From Cadophora sp. MPI-SDFR-AT-0126 (Eukaryota; Ascomycota; Leotiomycetes; Helotiales; Ploettnerulaceae): 64,000 nucleotides of DNA. Under the pieces are notes generated by a model. It did not search any database, had not been told where the DNA came from, and worked only from the letters and a program-made list of their open reading frames with translations. Of this stretch, positions 1 to 9,367 are shown piece after piece (position 1 is the first letter of the stretch; each line of letters opens with the position of its first letter). The stretch is taken from positions 1,922,001-1,986,000 of the forward strand of contig JAGMVK010000004.1 of the NCBI GenBank assembly GCA_020747065.1, read 5' to 3'. The position numbers and the translations under genes are program-made.

Positions 1-460
1 TAGCCCCGGAGAGGAGTGTTTTAATTCCAAGAAGAGGTAATGGTGGCGAACTGTCTGGTGCTGTTGCAGAGAGGTGCTGATGTGTTGTGGAAATTCTGAA
101 ATTGCGTGTTGAGGGCTTGACTGAGCAGCAGTCGTCTGGAAATGGTACTGATCTACATGGAAGTCCAAACCCGACTGAGACAAATCTTCTTACTTCTACT
201 CCGTCCTATGATCCATTATTCCAGTGTTGGAGTATAGCATTTTGGATGTGGTTGCTGCTTCGATGTTGTCCGTCGCTTTACTGGAAGAGAGCTAAGAACT
301 TGTGTCGAGCTGAGTGGTATCGAACCTCGCCGTTACAATAGAGTCATGTAAGTAGTATATTTGACTACGAGCAGGTTGTATACATACACGTAAAATGTAC
401 AAAAATATACATGACATTAGAGATGTTCTCCAAGACTCCGCTTCCATCGACTCACTTACT
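1..460. other. No gene recognised at window start
   Basis: An 84-codon open frame on the plus strand (87-341) has no recognisable domain, signal or splice structure. Nothing else is supported. The stretch may hold the 3' flank of a gene lying outside the window. Confidence 0.4.
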
Positions 461-1311
461 TCAATCACCGCTCAAAACCATCTTCACCCCATCTCTAAAT
501 AAACACATTCCATACCACCTATGGAAACCAAACACAAAACCTGGAAATGGTAACACATTATTCGTAGGATTACATGCAACACTAGAATAGCAAAGCGTCA
601 CTCCTCCCTGCTCTCTATCCTCGTCACGCGAGACTTCCAACCGATGAAGTCCGGCAAAGCTGCTTCGGTCGTCTCCAAACGCAATGTCTACAAAGCTAGT
701 AACCACAGTCTCAGATGTAGGACCAGATACGAGTTTGGAACTTCGGTCTCCGATGCTCCGATCCAGAATCATGAAATTGTCGTGGAAAAGCTTGGAGTAT
801 TTCTCCGGCAGTCTGGTCTTGCTCAATTCGCTTGGTGAGGAAAACCGTGGGCCGTCCGATGGAGCAGCTAATTTTAATCAATGAATATGTCCTATACGAA
901 TGGTTGATTAGAGCAAAAGAACTTACTGGTGAATCCAACGGGAATAAAACTCTTTCCAACCAACTTCAGGGCACCAAAAAGCGTCCTCTCTGGTAGAAAA
1001 CTCCATCCCCCGAAGAAGCCTTTTAAAAATCTAGCAAGAATTTCTTCGTCCGTTAAGTCTCCCACTTCGGACTTCAGGAGATTGATGGATATCGAGTCCG
1101 GAACTGTGATGTGGTTCCGCGGGTTGGCGAGGGAGAAAGAGTTGGATGTGGATTTGTTCATGCAGGATAGTGAGAGTGTGTTTCTTGTGAAGATTTTGCG
1201 AGGATTGGTCAGCGGAAGGGGTTTATAGTAGAAATAAGTTGCGAGCAGGGAGGCACTGGCGATGGGGAGGGAGGTGAGAAGCAGCAGTGTTGTTCTTGGG
1301 AGTGGGGGCAT
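461..1311 (-). CDS. Hypothetical protein with N-terminal membrane anchor
   Basis: I do not recognise the family. The model has two exons, 927-1311 and 461-867. The 59-base intron has a GTAAGT donor and TTAG acceptor, and the join keeps the frame (263 residues). Residues about 5-28 form a hydrophobic segment that could be a signal anchor or membrane helix. The middle part contains a Gly/Phe/Trp-rich stretch (KGFFGGWSFLPE), and the C-terminal half has no obvious low-complexity sequence, which suggests a folded soluble domain on one side of a membrane. It is transcribed away from the guanine deaminase gene, with about 850 bases between their starts. The exon structure and even composition support a real gene. 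The function is unknown. Confidence 0.6.
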
Positions 1312-2157
1312 GATTGTGATACGACGATGAAGCGCGGCTTGAATTGTGATGATAGGTCGATAGATTCAATTTGTCTACGGATTGTTGTATTTGAGTTGGA
1401 GGTAGTTTCAATATATATCACGAATTTGTACCTCAGCACAAGCCTCCGTTTCTTCTTCGTGCCTGACTCCTCTGCGGCGGAATTCCACCGACCATGACAA
1501 CTCACATGACCATATCCCGCATTCGCCCGGTGACATGGCTTTTGTTCTCAACCACAAATTTGAAGCTGTTTGGAAATAATAGCTTGCGCAGGCCGAAGCG
1601 AAGGACTGACTGCTTGTTTCCGAGATGAGTGTTAACTTCATGTAATAGTAAACAAATAGCCTAAGCGACAAAGAAAGGGGGTGGGGTCACTTGGTGGCGT
1701 CAATCTGGATCTCTCGGCTCTTTGTGTGCGTGTGTGTAAGTGAAACTACCAGTCTTACGTTTCGCGAAGCTTTCCTGATCACTTCTTTGCATCTGCATCT
1801 GGCTAAGCCCATAATAACCAGTAAACTTGATTCCTAGGTCTTATCATCCAATAATTTAGGACTAAACTTCAATCAGGAGTAGAATGGGTCGGCAGGCGCC
1901 AAGGAATCTCTCTCCCGCTCTCAACCGAGCTCACCCGTGCTATCAGTACGGCGTTCACAATTCGTGCCAGGAACGCACTTCTTACGATTCAAGAATGGGG
2001 TCGATGCAACACCAATACAAATGACTGTCAGATAACGCAACGGGTCAAGCCGAGCGTGAAAGGTACGGATCACGCCGGGAGAGAGCAGGCTATATGCGAA
2101 ATTGAATTCGATCTTGTCTACAATCATTTCCTGCGTCAAAATTTCAAACCTAACACC
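1312..2157. other. Divergent intergenic region
   Basis: This is the shared upstream region of the unknown membrane protein (minus) and guanine deaminase (plus). The open frames here are short and overlap on both strands without domain content. A (GT)n-like run lies near 1724-1737. No specific regulatory site is claimed. Confidence 0.4.
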
Positions 2158-3519
2158 ATGACTTCCTCACTCGCCTTCTACGGACCCATCATACATTCTC
2201 TTTCCCCCGACGAGATTGAGATTATCGATCGTGTCCTCATTGTTGTTCAAGACGGCAGGATAGCCACCTTGCAAAAAGATGTGCCAGCAGATCAAGTCGA
2301 AAGTGTCTTCTCCAGCCTCAAGCTCAACAGCGACGTCAAACTCAGGTACCTCTCACGAGGCGAATTCTTTATCCCAGGATTTGTCGATACTCACAATCAT
2401 GCACCACAATGGGCCATGCGTGGACTTGGTCGAGGTCTCCACATCCTGGAATGGCTCGATCAAGTCACCTTCCCCAATGAAGCGAAGTTCAAGGACCCGG
2501 AGTATGCAAGAAGGATCTACTCGGATTGTGTCGATGGATTCATTCAGCAAGGTATCACCACCGTATCGTATTACGGGTCATTGCATGGCGAAGCAACCAA
2601 GATCCTAGCTGAGATTTGTCTGACCAAGGGACAACGCGCTTTTGTCGGGAAGTGCAACATGGATCGGAATGCTCCTGATTATTATCGAGATCTTGATACG
2701 GAAGAGTCTCTGCGTGTCACAGAGGACTGCATTGCCCACATCCGCTCCATTGACCCTGAAGCGGACCTCGTCACTCCAATTCTGACTCCACGATTCGCCA
2801 TATGCTGCAACAACGATCTCTTGACCGGTTTGGGTAAAATCGCAAGTCGTAACCCTGACCTCCCGATCCAGACACACTTCAACGAAGCCGAGCAAGAAAT
2901 CAACTCCACGCTTGGTCTCTTCCCAGACTTTACCAATGAGGCCGACTTGTATGAACATTTCGGACTGCTATCACGGAGATCCATCCTCGCGCACTGCACT
3001 CACATGACCGACTACGAGATGACCAAGCTGCGAGAGCTAGATTGCGGAGTCGCACACTGTCCCGTCGCAAACACGACCGTTGGTGGAGGATTTATGACAG
3101 CTCCTATCAGAGAGTTCCTGCGTAGGGGTATCAAGGTGGGCTTAGGAACGGATAGTGGTGGTGGATTTTCGTCCAGCATTCTAGACGCTATGCGCCAAGC
3201 TTTCATCGTGTCAAATGCAAAGGAACTGATGTCGAAGGGGAAGGATCCGAGTTTGTCTTTAGAGGAATGTTTCTATATGGCTACCCTTGGTGGAGCGAGG
3301 GTTTGTTGTCTGGATGAGCAAATTGGGAATTTCAAAATGGGGAAACAGTTCGATGCTTTGGTGATCAGTACGGTCAAACAGAAGAGGTCGACGGTCAATA
3401 CGATGACGGAGGACGGGGATTCTCTGAGGATGACATTTGAGAAATTTCTCATGAGCGGGGATGACCGCAACATCATAGAAGTCTATGCGCGAGGTCGGTT
3501 GATAGGCTCACAAACTTGA
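2158..3519 (+). CDS. guaD: Guanine deaminase (amidohydrolase superfamily)
   Basis: This enzyme hydrolyses guanine to xanthine plus ammonia in the cytosolic purine salvage/catabolic pathway. It is a single exon of 453 residues when started at the ATG at 2158. The open frame extends upstream to 2056, but that part is unlike the family. Metal and active-site motifs are in the expected order: PGFVDTHNHAP (metal-binding His79 and His81), TPRFAICC, QTHFNEAEQE, LAHCTHM and GLGTDSGGG, whose Asp is the last metal ligand. The segment HCPVANTTVGGG replaces the more usual HCPxSN form, so substrate preference should be read as likely rather than proven. Length matches fungal guanine deaminases (about 450-480). 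No operon-like partner is visible. Confidence 0.93.
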   Translation: MTSSLAFYGPIIHSLSPDEIEIIDRVLIVVQDGRIATLQKDVPADQVESVFSSLKLNSDVKLRYLSRGEFFIPGFVDTHNHAPQWAMRGLGRGLHILEWLDQVTFPNEAKFKDPEYARRIYSDCVDGFIQQGITTVSYYGSLHGEATKILAEICLTKGQRAFVGKCNMDRNAPDYYRDLDTEESLRVTEDCIAHIRSIDPEADLVTPILTPRFAICCNNDLLTGLGKIASRNPDLPIQTHFNEAEQEINSTLGLFPDFTNEADLYEHFGLLSRRSILAHCTHMTDYEMTKLRELDCGVAHCPVANTTVGGGFMTAPIREFLRRGIKVGLGTDSGGGFSSSILDAMRQAFIVSNAKELMSKGKDPSLSLEECFYMATLGGARVCCLDEQIGNFKMGKQFDALVISTVKQKRSTVNTMTEDGDSLRMTFEKFLMSGDDRNIIEVYARGRLIGSQT

Positions 3520-3951
3520 CCTTGTAGGACAGAAAGTTCGCAGCGACAATGTTTCAAGACTCTGCTACGGCACGAACTTGTGAACAATGATAATAATTGA
3601 ATTACCAGAAGTCCGCTCAATCTCTTCATTGCAGCATGATGTGATATAGACAGCTTCAATTTAGTTTGTTGGTTCCCTCTACAATTTCCTCAAATGCCAA
3701 TGGCCTTTTGCCTCTTGCAGCCTTCACAAAGATGAGAACTTCTCCGACCCCTATTCTGAGTTCTCAGCCTTGTAGAAAGTCAAACTGCTTCGGTATCCAA
3801 CCAAAAATCTGTCTCTCAAGTCGAATGTCGGTCCATGAATACTACGTCAGAAACCTGATCCGAGACAGAAAACGAAAGCTTGATCTCCCCCGTTTGAGCC
3901 CCCGTTTCTCTTTGACAGCAGCAACAATAGTTGAGGTAATCCCATTTGCAT
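3520..3951. other. Convergent intergenic region
   Basis: This lies between the stop of guanine deaminase and the stop of the minus-strand paralogue A. A 103-codon plus-strand open frame at 3666-3977 overlaps the paralogue's 3' end and shows no domain. I see nothing else. Confidence 0.4.
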
Positions 3952-5077
3952 TCAAATCAACATATCGTCATCCATAGCAGCAAGCGCCTCAGAACGATCT
4001 TGAAGCTCCTCCTCAGGACCTTCACCTCTCAATCGTCTGCTCTCTTCCATCGCTCGCAGAGCTCGTCTACTAGGAGAAGGACTTCGATGCCGCATTGATT
4101 TATTCCAAACCAAACGTCTGCATACGGCAGTTTCATCAAAAAGGAGAGTACCTCTGCTGTAACCTAATCCTGTGGGGCCGCTAGAGAAGAGATTAACTTA
4201 TCGGAGTGGGCCGTCGAAGATATCTTTGTCCCCGTAAAGGTCTTGTGGGTACACATACGGGCATTCAGTTTGGTATCTCAGGCGGTGTTCATTGACTGGT
4301 GAGAGGTATGTTAGTTAGTGAAATCTTGGATGGGCCAGGTAGTGAACGGTAAGATGCTTACTCCGGCGAAGACTCTCTACGTCTTGGATGACATTTTCCT
4401 CCTATGCTTTAAGGATGCTCCTAGAATGCGAGTCCAAGGGAGGAAACTCGGCTGTGATAATAATCAGTATTCTCATTTCCACAAGCAATGATACGAAATC
4501 AGGGGACTGACCCATCACCTGCGCCGCAAAGGCATCAATCCCACACCGTCTCAACATCTCATGATCCTCAAATCGATTACACATCATAAGCGTCAACTTC
4601 ACTCTCTTCGGTGGCCAGTCCCCTCTCTCCACTAACTTCTCATACTCTTTTAAACTCGGCAATTCTTGGAAAAGCCCATTCCTGGCAAGGTTTCGCAGGA
4701 TCCTCGTGGACACATCGAGGAAGTCATATCCATAGCCATCGCCTTGAACTAAATGGTTGAGCATTTGGGATATTAGCTTCTCGATGGCACCGGGGTGTAC
4801 GCCAGATCGGATGCGGCCGAAAAGCCAAATTTCGGCTTCAGTCCAGGCGGCGCGGAGGTTGTAATTGTATGGGTAGGGTGTATAGATGGCGCTCCACTCT
4901 CGTAGGAGAAGGGTTGCTGTTGCGTGTCAGCAAGAGGTTTAAGAACTTAATGCGCTGCCCCTCCATGTTATAGTCCCTCTCCATATTGTGATGAAGAGAA
5001 GATTGCGCTCATGAAGAACAAGAGAGACCGAGGCGAAGAGATGACTCACGGATGGCTTGTCCTAGGCTGGGTGGCAT
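3952..5077 (-). CDS. Unknown protein, paralogue A of a tandem pair
   Basis: I do not recognise the family. Five exons fit: 5050-5077, 4519-4916, 4362-4401, 4259-4295 and 3952-4180 (243 residues). Introns are 133, 117, 66 and 78 bases, and all phases agree. The core has LRAAWTEAEIWLFGRIRSGV followed by HPGAIEKL, then LPSLKEYEKLVE and MCNRFEDHE. The same pattern recurs in the gene at 6096-7528 (LREACAEAELLIFGKLRLGL, LPSLSVYGELVE, MFNRFEDRE), so the two are paralogues with a shared intron layout. The C-terminus is Arg/Ser/Glu-rich (MRHRSPSPSRR) and ends in an acidic run. The core loosely resembles the helical part of fungal BTB-type proteins, but the likeness is too weak to assert. The start is chosen by matching the short first exon of the paralogue. 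Confidence 0.62.
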
Positions 5078-6095
5078 GGTTGGCGAGAAGGCACACCGAA
5101 GTATGCCTGTGGGGAACTTCCTTGCTAAGCAAGTCTCAATCGATTATCGGCGAGATATCAGAATTTCTTGAAGGCAATCGAAGTGAGACCGGTGCAGGCA
5201 GATGAATGGAGAGATGTGCTGTTGATACGGCTCGGAGTTCTCGAGGCTGTGCGCAAGATGGTGTGTGTTCGACGTAGACTGAACATTTTTGAAGAGAAGC
5301 TTTTACTAGCATAAGAGTGATATTTTTGAGTCAGTGGGGCGAAGGACAATAGCAAAGGTGTACGCCTATTGCGGCTCGGTGAATTTGTAATGATCAAACT
5401 CAACGAGCTCCTTTCAATGCGTCGAGCAGCGACCACGTGGACATTTGAGACTTAGATGACTTAAGTCGACTCACAGCAAATCAAGCTTGTCTAATGTGTC
5501 CATTTAAATTGATAGCCTTGAGGTACGGGGCAGAAAATTGATCTGGGTTTGGTAAGTGGTTTTCTGGTGCGTGGAGTGGCGGAGGGGACGACTTCCATGC
5601 CGATATTGTCACCTTGAAATTTCCCAATTAATATGAGCGAAAGAGATTTATCGTGCTTAACCCCCCCAAGCAAAGACTTTTCAGACTTGATGCGTGATCT
5701 TCTCAACGTTCACTCGTGTAATAAATTATTGGCCATCATATTGGTATTCAGTATTTTCAGAGACAGGTTCCATGCCCACGATTTACCGACTCCACGTATG
5801 CTCCAAATATCACTCGAAGTTATACCAATTCCACTTTATCCATAGGTGAGTATAGACTCTCTAGTCTGATTCAGGGCATCAAAAGTCGCTGCGTGCTATT
5901 GATGAGGTTTATATGCTGGCAATATGCCCAGCTCACAATAGTTAATCGCAAAGAACCACCGCAAGTGCCAATTCCGAATCCCTCAATCCCATTTCGAAAT
6001 AAACCAAATTCCCTGGGGATTCCCACCGTCCCAAAACCATATGAAAAGTTAAGCTAAACAGGCAATATCTACTTCGTAATCCAAGCCCGGAAATC
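5078..6095. other. Intergenic region between the two paralogues
   Basis: A minus-strand open frame at 5158-5286 would give a 42-residue Arg/Ser-rich peptide without acidic residues, like a mitochondrial presequence. It has no continuation that I could join to a downstream exon. Another at 5491-5706 has no features. Nothing is supported as a gene. Confidence 0.35.
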
Positions 6096-7528
6096 CTAAT
6101 CCCAGTTCATCGCATTACTCCATCCGTTTTCCTCACCCAAGATCTTAGAAGCCTCAGGAAGAGGGAACTTCCGGATGAGGGTCTCTACCCAATTCATACA
6201 CTCTTCCAATGTCCGACAGCCCTGTTCATTGCCTACATTATCATTGTCATCGAGACTCAATTTCGCTACGCATGGCTCCTCCGCAGAGTGCCCTTGAGTG
6301 TCTACCTGCAAGTCGAAATAAGTATCCAGTCTGATTCCGCTGGCCTTAGTTTCAGCAAGCCCAGAAATTAGTTTTCCAAACTTCTGAGGACGCTTGGTCC
6401 TTATTGGTGAGCCAAGGCTAACAGGTCGAGAACGAAATGCAAGACCAACATTCTCGTCGAGGGACTGAGGCTGCTCCAACTTATTCTTGGGTGTTCGAGG
6501 ATGGATACTTGGGGTGGTCATTGAGGTTTGAATGCTCTTGAATGAGCATTCGAAACCATTGTTACTTGAATCCGAGAAGTCGGTCATTGAGTGCCGAGAA
6601 GTGAAACCTGCGGCTTCTTCGATGCACTTCATGACCAACTCATTTGTTTGATCTGAAGATGACTTGGGTACACGGTGTTTATGGAGTGGAACACAAGGGC
6701 CGTTAGGCACAGTGTATTGTCCAGGTCTATTTCCAGGACCTTCCCATGCTTTTGGGTATGCACCGTAGACAAAAGGGTTCTCCGCGTTCGCAGACGCGAA
6801 GGGTTCGGGACGGCTTTCTTGCAAAAGCTCCCAATTTACTGTTTGAGATTCAGTATTTGCAATTAGAAGCACCTTATTCCTTTTAAAAAATGATTATGAC
6901 TTACAGATAAAATTTTCCTCCACCTCCTTTACGATTGTGTCGTTCAAAAGTTCCAGAATATCGAGGAATGACGAGTCAAAAGGGGCTTCCTCATCTGGTT
7001 ACTTGTCAGCGGTCTCCCAATCCTTGTGAAGAAGCATCACTTACCGGTATCCAAACCCATGCCTTCATCCATAACGCTTTTTTCGAATGACTCTCTATCC
7101 TCGAACCGATTGAACATCTGAACCTCAAATCGTGCCGTGCGAACTGGATTCTCAACCAACTCGCCGTAGACGCTAAGAGACGGCAACCACTTGAAAATAT
7201 CTTTACGCTCCAGGTTCTTGATCATTCTCTGGCATACGCATAAAAAGAGAGTCTGATAGCTGTCATCTTCGTCGTTCGGAGTTTGGAGGACTCTATCGAG
7301 TTCTTGCTCGAGGTACTTCGGGTGGAGACCAAGTCGCAGCTTTCCGAAAATGAGCAGCTCGGCTTCTGCGCAGGCTTCGCGGAGGCTATACTGGGATTGA
7401 GGTCGAAGCTGATGTTTTACGGGTTTTGTGTGATAATCTATGACAGGATCTGTCTTGTATCAATTCTGAAGAGGCAGCACGGAGGATGCATGCTTACTGA
7501 AGAAGGCTTCGTAACCCGGCGACATCAT
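6096..7528 (-). CDS. Unknown protein, paralogue B of a tandem pair
   Basis: Four exons fit: 7498-7528, 7045-7449, 6905-6994 and 6096-6838, giving 422 residues. Introns are 48, 50 and 66 bases with good GTAAGY donors. Residues about 30-135 match paralogue A (LREACAEAELLIFGKLRLGL, then HPKYLE and MFNRFEDRE), and both start with a very short first exon. The extra length is a C-terminal region of about 260 residues. It is rich in Ser, Thr and Pro with a basic patch, and ends in a conserved-looking helix (TLEECMNWVETLIRKF). That suggests a disordered linker followed by a short interaction motif. Both genes are on the same strand about 1 kb apart, consistent with local duplication and divergence. 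Function unknown. Confidence 0.65.
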
Positions 7529-8855
7529 GCCTCGTTTGATAAATGGAGCCTCCAGACTCGGACTGACTTGTTCAAAGAATTTATGGCGAAGACAGCGTAT
7601 TGGATAAGCAAAGAATAAGCACCAGCAAGTTCCGCGACTTGGTGTACAGACAGAAGGTATAAATGGTAATGGCTACTCGAGGTGCGTTGTCGAACAAAAT
7701 GAAACAAGGCAATATGAGAAATACCTCGAGGGATATCTATCAATCAGCTAGTCCAAAGACAGGTGTGAGCCTTCCTAGGTAGCTGTCGAGTGAATGAAGT
7801 CGACTAATTTGTCTGAATTGCCTCCTTGGGCAGCAGGCAGGAGAGCGAAGTGGCATTCACGTTAAATGTGCACGACGTTGAAAGATGGTGAAACTTCTGC
7901 CGTAAATTCAATCACTTAATCTGAGGTCCTCGGATTCATTTTACTACAGACACGATCGGATTGGGCTTTGCGACAGAACGTCACCTTTGCTCATGAGGTG
8001 GCATATAGCTTTGGCTATCAGCGAAGTTACCTAAATCAATCTCGGAATTTGTGAGAACTGCTTAGCAAATTGCTATTGAGAGCTTCAGTATAACAAAAAT
8101 CAAGTTCAATGAAAGTCTGTAAAATTAAAACGGACCGTTCTCATTTTTTGATGCTCCTCACTGCACGAGAAAAAAAAGATCAAGGTAAGCCGAGGGTAGG
8201 GGCAATATTTTAATAATTGATAAGACTTGAGGTTCTCACGGCAAGTCGCTATGAGCCAGGTAGCAGCAATTGATGGGAATTCGGCATGCACTCAAGGCAA
8301 TTCCAAGAAAGGGGCTTCATAATTATGTTCGAGGCGAGCTCAGGCTCCGAAGAAGTTTTCGTCGAAGCCGAGTACATAGACATCGCAAACCCTGTTCTCG
8401 CTAAGCGAGAAAAACAAGTCGGATGTCAACATGTGCTAGCAATTCAAGTTTGGAGCGACTTGACCTACTATGTCCATTAGTACATGCCGCACCGTGCGCC
8501 AAGAGCACACAATAGATAAGTCTCCATTTGAGACCAAAATTTCGGCTATGGGAACGGGGTAATTGTCAAGTGTCGAGGGACCCATCAGTACAATGTGACA
8601 TAATGCGGGGCAAACTATTCCTCACAATGAAAATCACAAAGTCACTAATGGTGCAAGACTTTTTTTCTTCAAGGCGTTCATGTATTAATGCAAGATCACG
8701 TGGCTATCTGAAAGTACTAAGCCGTCCCGTGCTCGTCGACGGGGTCCCACAGCCAAAAAGCCCCAAAACAAGTCTCACCGGACTGGGCTCAAGAGTGAAA
8801 AGCAAAGTCGCAGTCTGGGTGACTTGATCTCACCGCAGCCTCCAAATAGGTTTCT
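7529..8855. other. Gene-free upstream region of paralogue B
   Basis: Several short open frames (8106-8291 minus, 8286-8480 plus, 8528-8827 plus) lack domains, splice continuity or sensible composition. No gene is supported. The degenerate repeat block begins at the right edge. Confidence 0.4.
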
Positions 8856-8945
8856 TTACAGTAACTTACAAAATCGGCTTCGCGTTGTCTCGCTTAAAAA
8901 CAATGTGAGCACAAACCACCTCCGCCACTTTTGGCTGACGTCGGA
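8856..8945 (+). repeat. Degenerate repeat, left copy 1
   Basis: About 90 bases containing ACTTACAAAATCGGCTTCGC, then CGCTTAAAAA, a GAGCACA element and CCACTTTTGGCTGACG. The same order of elements recurs at 9031-9120 with about three quarters identity by eye. It is likely a fragment of an old mobile element. Confidence 0.6.
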
Positions 8946-9030
8946 ACGGGCTGCATCCGTACGCTCCATCACATCTGCCACTACTCCAGTAGGCTCAGGA
9001 TCTGGTAAACAGACTAGGGAGACGATATAT

Positions 9031-9120
9031 TGTACAATGACTTGCAAAATCGGCCTCGCCCCTTTCGCTTAAAAAAATGTCTGAGCACAGACCGTATTGA
9101 CCACTTTTGGCCCTGACGCC
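9031..9120 (+). repeat. Degenerate repeat, left copy 2
   Basis: Direct copy of the 8856-8945 unit, 175 bases downstream: ACTTGCAAAATCGGCCTCGC, CGCTTAAAAAAATG, GAGCACAGACC and CCACTTTTGGCCCTGACG. Many differences are transitions. Confidence 0.6.
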
Positions 9121-9155
9121 GTAAGTTACGCGTGTGTTAACCTAATAACTTATTT

Positions 9156-9180
9156 TACTATACTATACTATACTATACTA
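9156..9180 (+). repeat. Pentanucleotide microsatellite (TACTA)5
   Basis: Five exact tandem copies of TACTA between repeat copy 2 and the truncated copy 3. It may be a target-site or slippage product. Confidence 0.9.
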
Positions 9181-9183
9181 AGT

Positions 9184-9202
9184 CGCTTACAAAATTGGCT
9201 TA
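9184..9202 (+). repeat. Degenerate repeat, truncated left copy 3
   Basis: Only the start of the unit is present (GCTTACAAAATTGGCTTAG). It abuts the TACTA microsatellite. Confidence 0.4.
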
Positions 9203-9367
9203 GAAGCAGAATTAACAGGAAGCCGCCTCTTCAGCACGATGTCCTTAAGGAATCTCAGGTCACTAAAAAAAGACCGGTTAAACAATACCCGAGCGCTCGA
9301 TTCCTTGACGAAACGATTGTACGTAACCTGTATATTCTGTTCTTCAATCATATAAAAGCATGCCAAA

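Noticed and set aside
5158..5436. Open frame with a mitochondrial-presequence-like N-terminus
   Set aside because: No downstream exon could be joined and no homologous pattern was recognised; basic composition alone is weak.
8106..8827. Several 60-100 codon open frames
   Set aside because: Composition not coding-like and no family recognised.
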